A stretch of DNA of 5,129 nt from Natronomonas sp. Its GTDB lineage: Archaea; Halobacteriota; Halobacteria; Halobacteriales; Haloarculaceae. Under the pieces are notes generated by a model. That model saw nothing but the letters and a program-made list of their open reading frames with translations. It was not told the DNA's origin and searched no databases. Shown one piece after another: positions 1-4,606 of this stretch. The stretch covers positions 1 to 5,129 of the forward strand of contig SLIW01000456.1 in assembly GCA_007135435.1 (NCBI GenBank), in the 5' to 3' direction. Each line of letters begins with the position of its first letter. Within the stretch, counting starts at the first letter, position 1. The translations under genes and the position numbers were made by a program.

Positions 1-60
1 CAGCTTCGGAAGGAGGCCGCGGAGCCGCTCCGGTTCGTCGCCCGGCACGAGCCGTTGTAG
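1..60 (+). CDS. 3' end of an unrecognised upstream gene
   Basis: Reading frame 1 is open from the window edge to a TAG at 58-60 and gives 19 residues ending RFVARHEPL. Nearly every codon (18 of 19) has G or C in the third position, as in the confident genes here, so this is more likely a real gene end than chance. The fragment mixes charged and hydrophobic residues and has no motif I recognise, so no function can be given. It runs in the same direction as aroD, 162 bases ahead of it. That gap and the separate TATA-like box before aroD argue against tight co-transcription. The opposite strand is also open over this short stretch, so strand assignment is not certain. Confidence 0.55.
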   Translation, partial: QLRKEAAEPLRFVARHEPL

Positions 61-79
61 TCCTCGACCCCTGTCACCG

Positions 80-169
80 TACCGACCTCTACGCACGCCA
101 CCAGTGCCGATCTCGACTCGCGCCACCCTTACCGACCTCTACGCACGCCACCAGTGCCGACATCGACTC
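80..169. repeat. Tandem direct repeat, two copies, 50-base period
   Basis: Bases 80-110 are repeated exactly at 130-160 (31 identical bases). After two mismatches, another seven bases match (113-119 and 163-169). A much weaker third partial copy may begin near 180, where CCGAC recurs at the same 50-base phase. The repeat lies between the upstream gene's stop and the aroD start chosen here. Each copy contains an in-frame or near-frame GTG (104 and 154), which creates spurious long upstream starts. It looks like a local duplication of non-coding DNA. Confidence 0.85.
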
Positions 170-190
170 ACGTCAGCCGTGCCGACGACA

Positions 191-200
191 ATCCCTATGG
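191..200 (+). promoter_or_regulatory. Candidate TATA-like box for aroD
   Basis: ATCCCTATGG is the least GC-rich stretch ahead of aroD and is centred about 26-27 bases upstream of the ATG at 223. That is the spacing expected for a leaderless haloarchaeal transcript. The match to the haloarchaeal consensus (TTTAWA-like) is poor, so this is a positional call. Confidence 0.35.
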
Positions 201-222
201 GCAGGGCGGTCCCAAGGCGGGT

Positions 223-915
223 ATGGTCGGGACACGGGACGCCGCCCTCGCGTTCGACGAGTTCACGCTGGCCGCGGCGACGGCGGACCTCGCCGAGGAA
301 CCGGCCGCCCGGGAGCACGCCGACTGCGTCGAGTTCAGGATGGACCTTGCCGCGGAGCCGCTGGCCGCGCTCGAGGACTACGACGGCGAGCTGCCGCTGC
401 TGGTGACCAACCGTCCCGCGTGGGAGGGTGGCGAGGCCGACGACGACGGCCGGATCGAGCAGCTCGACCGGGCGCTCGATCACGATGCCGTCGCGGCGAT
501 CGACGTCGAGCTGGCGGCGCTCGCGGACGGCGAGGGCCACGACCTCGTCGAGCGGGCGACGCGCGGCGGGATCTCGGTGGTCGTCTCGACCCACGACTTC
601 GAGGGGACGCCCCCGCGGGCGGAGCTCGACCGGCTGCTCACCCGTGCCGCCGAGGTGGGTGACGTCGCCAAGCTCGCGGTGACCGCCCACGACCGCGACG
701 ACACCCTCGCGCTCCTGGCGGTCACCCGGGCGCACGCCAAGCGCGGGACGAGGGTCGCGACGATGGCGATGGGGGAGGCGGGTCGCCACACCAGGGCCCT
801 CGCCCCGGTCTACGGCTCCCGGATCGGCTACGCCCCTGTCGACCCGGACCGGGCGACCGCCCCGGGCCAGTACGACCTCCGGACGCTCCGGGAGCTGGTG
901 GACGCCCTCCAGTGA
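223..915 (+). CDS. aroD: 3-dehydroquinate dehydratase, type I (AroD)
   Basis: This cytoplasmic enzyme of the shikimate pathway dehydrates 3-dehydroquinate to 3-dehydroshikimate through a Schiff base on lysine. The 230-residue product is of normal length for the class I TIM-barrel family. The expected active-site landmarks are present in order: EFRMD with Glu38 and Arg40, VELA with Glu96, STHDF with His124, the Schiff-base Lys150 in AKLAV, SRIGYAPV with Arg200, and PGQ with Gln216 near the C-terminus. I chose the ATG at 223 because homologous proteins start a few residues before the FDEFTLAAAT strand, because a TATA-like box sits about 27 bases upstream, and because the codons between the alternative GTG at 154 and 223 lack the usual GC-rich third positions and lie partly in a tandem repeat. 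The gene stands apart from DHQ synthase II, which makes its substrate and lies about 1.45 kb downstream on the other strand. Confidence 0.95.
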   Translation: MVGTRDAALAFDEFTLAAATADLAEEPAAREHADCVEFRMDLAAEPLAALEDYDGELPLLVTNRPAWEGGEADDDGRIEQLDRALDHDAVAAIDVELAALADGEGHDLVERATRGGISVVVSTHDFEGTPPRAELDRLLTRAAEVGDVAKLAVTAHDRDDTLALLAVTRAHAKRGTRVATMAMGEAGRHTRALAPVYGSRIGYAPVDPDRATAPGQYDLRTLRELVDALQ

Positions 916-1013
916 GGCGCTCGTTCCGCTCGAATTCCGCACCCTCCGGACGGCTCCTGCCCGAACTTCGGCCACCAGAAGCTCGAATATCGCGCGCCGT
1001 CACGCCGCGTACC

Positions 1014-1019
1014 TTTATC
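1014..1019 (+). promoter_or_regulatory. TATA-like box of the zinc-ribbon membrane protein gene
   Basis: TTTATC sits about 30 bases upstream of the ATG at 1047 in otherwise GC-rich DNA and resembles a haloarchaeal TATA element. It would place the transcript start at or just before the ATG, giving a leaderless or nearly leaderless message. This supports 1047 over the open reading further upstream, which overlaps the aroD stop. Confidence 0.6.
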
Positions 1020-1046
1020 TCGACGCCTCGGTTACGGCTGGCCACG

Positions 1047-1463
1047 ATGAGAGTGGCTCCGGGGGTGCGGCCGGTGCTCGCAGCGGTGCTGTCCGTCCTC
1101 CAGCCGGGACTGGGACACGTCTACCTGCGCGCCTGGCCGCGGACGCTGCTGTGGGTGGGCCTGTGGCTCGGCTCGCTGGGGCTGATCGTGACGACCGCCG
1201 GGATCGAGCTCACCACTGGCGACGCCGTGGCCGCTGCGTTCGGGGTCTTCGCCGCGACAGAGGGTTTCCCGCTGGAGGCGGTCCTGTCGATGCTGACGGT
1301 GACCGCCCTCGCGACGCTGGACGCCTACCTGCTCGCCGGTCGGCGCGATCGGTGGCATGACGCCGAGATGCCCCAGTGTCCCCACTGCCGGAAGGACCTG
1401 GACCCCGCCCTCGACTTCTGTCACTGGTGTACGTTCTCCCTAGAGCGCGAGGGGTCGGCGTAA
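1047..1463 (+). CDS. Small membrane protein with C-terminal zinc ribbon
   Basis: The 138-residue product has three hydrophobic stretches that could span the membrane: about residues 8-27, 33-53 and 76-97. The first carries PGLGHVYLRAW, a motif I associate with haloarchaeal small membrane proteins that also carry a zinc ribbon. The tail holds four cysteines, Cys111, Cys114, Cys125 and Cys128, in a CxxC-x10-CxxC pattern (CPHC and CHWC), a classic zinc ribbon that probably lies in the cytoplasm. Similar haloarchaeal proteins are annotated only as zinc-ribbon or DUF proteins, possibly DUF7575, which I recall without verification. No enzymatic residues are evident, and no partner is implied by the neighbours. 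The start is set by the TATA-like box; the frame is open back to 912, but the upstream residues are arginine-rich and unlike the rest. Function is unknown; zinc-dependent protein or nucleic-acid contact at the membrane is only a guess. Confidence 0.85.
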   Translation: MRVAPGVRPVLAAVLSVLQPGLGHVYLRAWPRTLLWVGLWLGSLGLIVTTAGIELTTGDAVAAAFGVFAATEGFPLEAVLSMLTVTALATLDAYLLAGRRDRWHDAEMPQCPHCRKDLDPALDFCHWCTFSLEREGSA

Positions 1464-1748
1464 CCCCTGGAGATGGGTTCCGCCGCGGTGGCTCACCCCG
1501 ACCCGACGTGGACGCCTACCGAACGTGTGCCTACCCGTGCACTGAAATGTCGAGGGTACTCCGGTCCGGTTCCGCCGACGACGGGATCCGAGCTCCTCCA
1601 GCGCACTCGGTGTCACATCCACCAGGGATTACCATCGGGTACCGGTCCACAGGTGGTCCATAGGAAGCGGATACTAATGGGCGCGCGTGCGTGTGGTTCT
1701 GCACGAGTCGACCCTCGGGTGACCGGCGGGTCGACCGCCTCCCAACCC
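1464..1748. other. Gene-poor stretch of about 285 bases
   Basis: I see no convincing gene or tRNA here; there is no T-loop-like motif or anticodon-stem pattern. The plus frame of the next gene is open back to 1473, but the implied extension is unlike the conserved family start and rich in G, S, T, P and R. The stretch is less GC-biased than the coding regions around it, as expected of non-coding DNA. It ends in the presumed promoter of the DUF7522-like gene. Confidence 0.6.
1670..1677 (+). promoter_or_regulatory. Weak candidate TATA-like box before the DUF7522-like gene
   Basis: GATACTAA is the most AT-rich stretch ahead of this gene. It would place a transcript start near base 1700, leaving a leader of about 50 bases before the ATG at 1749 or about 20 before an in-frame GTG at 1719. 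No AT-rich element occurs at the leaderless distance (about 1720) from the ATG, unlike the other genes here. Confidence 0.3.
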
Positions 1749-2120
1749 ATGACCGTCGACCCAGAACTCGCCGAGGAGCTCGAGAGCGCCTGCCGGACCA
1801 CCGTCGGAGACCGCCTGCGGAGCGTCGGCTACTTCACCACCGAGGACCACGAGGTCGTCTACCTCCGCGAGGACCTCGAGTTCACCGGGAGCGTCGACGC
1901 GGTCGTGGCCAACGAGCGGCTCGGGTTCACCTCCCAGGACACCTACGACGACCCCGAGCTCGGCCCCTACCGGGCGACGATACGCGTCTTCGAACACGGG
2001 TACCTCACCCGCATCATCGTCGAGGACCACGGCGTCTTCGTCACGACCGACGAGATGGAGATAGAGCGGTTCCTCGACCTCACAGAGGCGGTCGAGTCGA
2101 TCCTGATGGACCACGCCTGA
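1749..2120 (+). CDS. Small acidic haloarchaeal protein, DUF7522-like
   Basis: The 123-residue product is acidic and soluble, with no signal peptide or membrane segment. It contains RSVGYFTTEDHEVVYLREDLE (from about residue 17) and YRATIRVFEHGYLTRIIVEDHGVFVTTD (from about residue 76), patterns I associate with the haloarchaea-restricted DUF7522 family; the family name is from memory. The function is unknown and I see no catalytic signature. The shape is an N-terminal helix, a strand-rich middle, and a final helix (about 106-121). I chose ATG 1749 because MTVDPELAEELES leads directly into the conserved helix. In-frame ATG 1677 and GTG 1719 would add residues that look non-conserved. The gene is convergent with DHQ synthase II and stands alone as a transcription unit. 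Confidence 0.8.
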   Translation: MTVDPELAEELESACRTTVGDRLRSVGYFTTEDHEVVYLREDLEFTGSVDAVVANERLGFTSQDTYDDPELGPYRATIRVFEHGYLTRIIVEDHGVFVTTDEMEIERFLDLTEAVESILMDHA

Positions 2121-2145
2121 CCGACCCGGGGCGTCCATCCGCCGC

Positions 2146-2160
2146 CGATCCGGTGGATCG
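2146..2160 (+). other. Short perfect hairpin after the DUF7522-like gene
   Basis: CGATCC and GGATCG are perfectly complementary arms around a GGT loop, starting 26 bases after the DUF7522-like stop. It could help define the 3' end of that transcript, but no T-tract follows, and a six-base stem of this kind is expected about once by chance in a window this size. It directly abuts the octamer array. Confidence 0.3.
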
Positions 2161-2224
2161 ATGTTCTGATGTTCTGGTGGGCTGAAGTTCCTGATGGGCT
2201 GATGGGCTGATGTTCTGATGGGCA
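2160..2224. repeat. Octanucleotide tandem repeat, about eight units
   Basis: Consecutive units are GATGTTCT, GATGTTCT, GGTGGGCT, GAAGTTCCT (nine bases), GATGGGCT, GATGGGCT, GATGTTCT and GATGGGC(A). The period is 8 with one single-base insertion, and units switch between a GTTCT and a GGGCT form. The period is not a multiple of three and no frame continues sensibly, so it is non-coding. It lies between the convergent DUF7522-like and DHQ synthase II genes. It looks like a slippage-prone microsatellite. Confidence 0.9.
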
Positions 2225-2365
2225 TATGGACGGCGGGAAGCCCCATCACCGCGCCCCGCTCGACCGGCACCGTTCGCCTCGAATCTCGTTCCACTCACCG
2301 CGTCTCGTCCCCCGACACGCCGAACTCGCTGAACTCCCCGAACCCAACATGCGACGTCGACGAGG
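2225..2365. other. Remainder of the convergent intergenic region
   Basis: Between the octamer array and the end of DHQ synthase II there is C-rich sequence with no gene or T-tract terminator that I can see on either strand. It presumably carries the 3' end of the DHQ synthase II transcript. Confidence 0.5.
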
Positions 2366-3532
2366 TCACTTCTCGATGATGCTCTCCTCGACCGCTTCGC
2401 CGAAGTGCCGCGCGACGTCCTCGTAGTAGACGAGCAGCTCGTCGCCGACCTCCAGGTCGGTCACCGCCGTCCGGCCGTCGGCGGTGGCCACCTTGATCGT
2501 CTCGGCGTTCTGCAGGAGCGTCTCGACGCGGTCGCCGTTCTCGAGCTCGACCTCGACGCTGAACATCGGTCGCTTCTCGATCTTCGCCCGGCCGACCACC
2601 GCCGTCCGGGTGTTGCCGTCGGTGTCGACGACCTGCACCTCGTCGCCCGAGGAAAGCTCGGCGAGGTACTTCGTGCCCCCGTCGGGCGTCCGGACGTAGG
2701 CGTGGACGGCGCCGGCGTTGACCCGGAACGGCCGGGAGGCGACGTACGGCGAGTCGGCCGTCTCGGCGTGGACGAAGAACAGCCCACGGCTCAGCGAGCC
2801 GACGAGCATCCCCTCGTCGTGGTCGAGCATCGAGGCGGTGTCCACGCAGACCCGGTCCGCCGACCCCGTCGGTTCGACGGAGGTGACGGTGGCGTACTGG
2901 AGGTCGAGGCGCTCGCGCTCGGTGGCGTCGCGTGCCTCCACCGTCGCGCGGATCTCGTCGGGGTCGTCTGCATCGAGGAGGACGCCGTCGGCGCCGAGCT
3001 CGAGCGTCTCGAAGGCGGTCCGGGCCTCCTCGGCCGTCCGAACGCCCGCGACCAGCTCGGTCTCCTGGCCGATCCGGGCGATGAGGTTCTCCAGCGGGAT
3101 GATCTGCCAGTCCTCCGCCACCACGAGGGTGTACTCGGCGTCCCTGGCGGCCGCCTCGGCGAACTCCTCGTACGCCTCGTCGAAGATGCGGACGAACGCG
3201 CCCACCGCGCCGTCGGCCCGCCGCAGCGCTGTCAGGTCCGCCGAGCCGGAGAAGTCCCTGGGGAGCTCGACCGTGCCGTCGCCCTCGCCGTCCTTGCCGA
3301 CGACGACCGCGTCCGGCTCGTCACCCTCCTCGGGTTCGGCGTCCATCACGTGGACGTCGTCGCCGGCGAGTGCCGCGACCTTCACCCTTCCGAGCTCCCG
3401 CACCCGGTCGACGTCGCGCTCGTCGACCAGCACCCAGTCCACGCCGGCCTCCAGTCCGGCGGTGATCCGGCGTTTCCGCGCCTCCCAGTCGCCGACCTCG
3501 TCGTCGGCCTTCAGCCATACGGAACGTGTCAT
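2366..3532 (-). CDS. aroB': 3-dehydroquinate synthase II (archaeal AroB')
   Basis: This cytoplasmic enzyme catalyses NAD+-dependent oxidative deamination and cyclisation of 2-amino-3,7-dideoxy-D-threo-hept-6-ulosonate to 3-dehydroquinate. It is the archaeal entry to the shikimate pathway, replacing bacterial AroB. The 388-residue product has the family's landmarks in order: MTRSVWLKAD at the N-terminus, EDWQIIPLENLIA (140-152), GADGVLLD (180-187), GSADRVCVDTASML (223-236), GMLVGSLSRGLFFVHAE (241-257), RPFRVNAGAVHAYV (267-280) and TKYLAELSSGDEV (287-299). Residues about 60-108 form an acidic region (PEEGDEP, DGEGDG) that appears to be a haloarchaeal expansion. The ATG at 3532 is supported by a TATA-like box about 27 bases upstream and by MTRSVWLKA matching the usual family start. 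Its partner enzyme, aminodideoxyheptulosonate synthase, is not in the window, but AroD, which uses its product, is. It is divergent from the HTH-10 regulator, with 245 bases between the two starts. Confidence 0.96.
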   Translation of the reverse strand: MTRSVWLKADDEVGDWEARKRRITAGLEAGVDWVLVDERDVDRVRELGRVKVAALAGDDVHVMDAEPEEGDEPDAVVVGKDGEGDGTVELPRDFSGSADLTALRRADGAVGAFVRIFDEAYEEFAEAAARDAEYTLVVAEDWQIIPLENLIARIGQETELVAGVRTAEEARTAFETLELGADGVLLDADDPDEIRATVEARDATERERLDLQYATVTSVEPTGSADRVCVDTASMLDHDEGMLVGSLSRGLFFVHAETADSPYVASRPFRVNAGAVHAYVRTPDGGTKYLAELSSGDEVQVVDTDGNTRTAVVGRAKIEKRPMFSVEVELENGDRVETLLQNAETIKVATADGRTAVTDLEVGDELLVYYEDVARHFGEAVEESIIEK

Positions 3533-3554
3533 GTTCCACCGGTCTCGGTGCCGG

Positions 3555-3562
3555 CTAATGAA
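3555..3562 (-). promoter_or_regulatory. TATA-like box of DHQ synthase II
   Basis: Read on the minus strand, TTCATTAG lies 23-30 bases upstream of the ATG at 3532 and is the only AT-rich stretch nearby. The spacing fits a leaderless haloarchaeal transcript. Confidence 0.55.
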
Positions 3563-3601
3563 CGTGGCGGGAATCGGCCGGTCGCTCCAGCAGATCTACC
3601 T

Positions 3602-3668
3602 GTACGGACGGCGCCCGAGCGAGATGCACAGTCCATCGAACCTCCAGACACCGGGACGGTCCGTACGG
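3602..3668. repeat. Spaced inverted repeat in the divergent promoter region
   Basis: GTACGGAC at 3602-3609 is matched by its reverse complement GTCCGTAC at 3659-3666, with 49 bases between. Extending the arms gives 11 of 13 matching bases. The right arm contains the perfect palindrome CCGTACGG (3661-3668). The pair lies between the TATA-like boxes of DHQ synthase II and the HTH regulator. It could be a pair of protein-binding sites. The spacing is too long for a convincing RNA hairpin. Confidence 0.4.
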
Positions 3669-3745
3669 GTCGACGGTGAGCATCGACGTGTCCGACCACC
3701 ACTGCCAGCGAACGGCACCCTGCGGCGCCGTGGCACCACGCAACA

Positions 3746-3753
3746 AGATTAAG
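3746..3753 (+). promoter_or_regulatory. TATA-like box of the HTH-10 regulator gene
   Basis: AGATTAAG is centred about 28 bases upstream of the ATG at 3778, a typical haloarchaeal position for a leaderless transcript. It supports 3778 as the start over the in-frame ATG at 3676, which lies upstream of this box. A GC palindrome (CGGCGCCG, 3723-3730) lies 16 bases upstream of the box. Confidence 0.6.
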
Positions 3754-3777
3754 CCTCCCGACCGCAATACCCCGGAT

Positions 3778-4485
3778 ATGATCGACCTCGACCTCGACGT
3801 CAGGCAGTTCGACTGCCCCTTCATCGACACGACGGACGAGGTCGACGTCTCGTTCTCGGCGATGCAGTGGCAGCTCGATCCGGGCCGCGAGCAGCTGGAG
3901 ACGCGCCTCGTCGTCGAGGGGGCCGACCGCGGGCAACTGGACAACGCCCTGGAGACCCTCCGGGACCACCGGAACATGGCCGAGTGCGTCACCCTCAGGA
4001 AGCGCGACGGGGTCGCGACGGTGCGGACCGTCATCGAGCAGACGGACGCGATGGGGGTCGTCAAGGAGCACGGCGGCTACATCACCGGCCCGTTCCACAT
4101 CGAGGACGGGACCGAGACGTGGCACGTGGGCTTCGACGACGAGGCGACCGCCGACCGGGCGCTGTCGGAACTCGACCGGTACAACGACGTCGTCGTCGAG
4201 GGGCGGACGGACCTGACGGTCGCCGAGCTCTTCGATCTCATCGAGAACGCCACCGCCGCCCGCGGGTTCCTCGAGAGCTGCCGGGAGCTCACCGAGACCG
4301 AGCGCCGGACGCTGGTCGTCGCCGCGGAGTCTGGCTACTTCGAGACGCCGCGCGGAGCGTCGCTGTCGGATCTGGCCGGGGAGTTCGGCGTCTCGAAGAC
4401 CGCCGTCTCGATGAACCTCCGCCGGGCCGAACGGAAGCTGATCGACGGCACCGTCGAGTCGCTCGGCTCGCTCGAGTCGGACTGA
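3778..4485 (+). CDS. HTH-10 (bacterio-opsin activator type) transcriptional regulator
   Basis: The 235-residue product ends in a helix-turn-helix of the HTH-10 (Bat) family, residues about 171-224. It starts with LTETERRTLVVAAESGYFETPRG and continues LSDLAGEFGVSKTAVSMNLRRAERKL, with the recognition helix around VSKTAVSMNLRRAE. This family is almost confined to haloarchaea and acts as DNA-binding regulators. The N-terminal about 155 residues are not a PAS or GAF domain that I recognise. They appear to hold two similar strand-helix-strand units, about residues 40-78 and 112-145, suggesting a duplicated ligand-sensing fold. Cys13, Cys70 and Cys168 are scattered and form no metal site. The start at 3778 is supported by the TATA-like box and the acidic MIDLDLDVRQFDCPF opening. 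It is divergent from DHQ synthase II and 121 bases upstream of the acyl-CoA synthetase gene. Its target is unknown; either neighbour or its own promoter is possible. Confidence 0.9.
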   Translation: MIDLDLDVRQFDCPFIDTTDEVDVSFSAMQWQLDPGREQLETRLVVEGADRGQLDNALETLRDHRNMAECVTLRKRDGVATVRTVIEQTDAMGVVKEHGGYITGPFHIEDGTETWHVGFDDEATADRALSELDRYNDVVVEGRTDLTVAELFDLIENATAARGFLESCRELTETERRTLVVAAESGYFETPRGASLSDLAGEFGVSKTAVSMNLRRAERKLIDGTVESLGSLESD

Positions 4486-4576
4486 CGGCGAATCGAGGCG
4501 ATACGGACGGCAAGCAATGGCGACAGCGGAACGCATCATCGCCGGCCTGACGCGACGTTGACAGCGCAACACGCCG

Positions 4577-4582
4577 TTTTAT
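4577..4582 (+). promoter_or_regulatory. TATA-like box of the acyl-CoA synthetase gene
   Basis: TTTTAT is centred about 27 bases upstream of the ATG at 4607 and is the clearest TATA-like element in the window. It implies a leaderless transcript and a promoter separate from that of the HTH regulator gene upstream. Confidence 0.65.
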
Positions 4583-4590
4583 CCGCCCGG

Positions 4591-4602
4591 CCACCCAGGT
4601 GG
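4591..4602 (+). promoter_or_regulatory. Candidate operator at the acyl-CoA synthetase transcription start
   Basis: CCACCCAGGTGG is an inverted repeat with five-base arms and a two-base centre. It lies between the TATA-like box and the ATG, covering the region just upstream of the presumed transcript start. A protein bound here could block transcription. The arms are short and could be chance in GC-rich DNA. Confidence 0.3.
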
Positions 4603-4606
4603 TGGT

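Noticed and set aside
80..169. Two-copy repeat resembling a minimal CRISPR array
   Set aside because: Only two copies, a 19-base gap that is too short for a spacer, partial similarity inside the gap, and no cas genes nearby.
139..975. Long minus-strand open frame of 278 residues opposite aroD
   Set aside because: It is the shadow of aroD in GC-rich DNA: arginine- and valine-rich, no recognisable domain, while the plus strand encodes a complete type I dehydroquinase with its active-site residues.
912..1046. N-terminal extension of the zinc-ribbon protein from GTG 912
   Set aside because: It would overlap the aroD stop, the residues are arginine/serine/proline-rich and unlike the membrane domain, and a TATA-like box lies inside it.
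1464..1748. Possible tRNA or small RNA in the gene-poor stretch
   Set aside because: GGTTCCGCC-like words recall a T-arm, but no complete cloverleaf, acceptor stem or T-loop could be assembled by eye.
2405..3752. Long plus-strand open frames opposite DHQ synthase II (424 and 344 residues)
   Set aside because: They have low-complexity serine/arginine or valine/leucine/aspartate composition typical of antisense frames; the minus strand encodes a full-length, well-conserved enzyme.
3529..4572. Minus-strand open frame of 347 residues opposite the HTH regulator
   Set aside because: Antisense shadow with no domain, and it would overlap the promoters of both divergent genes.
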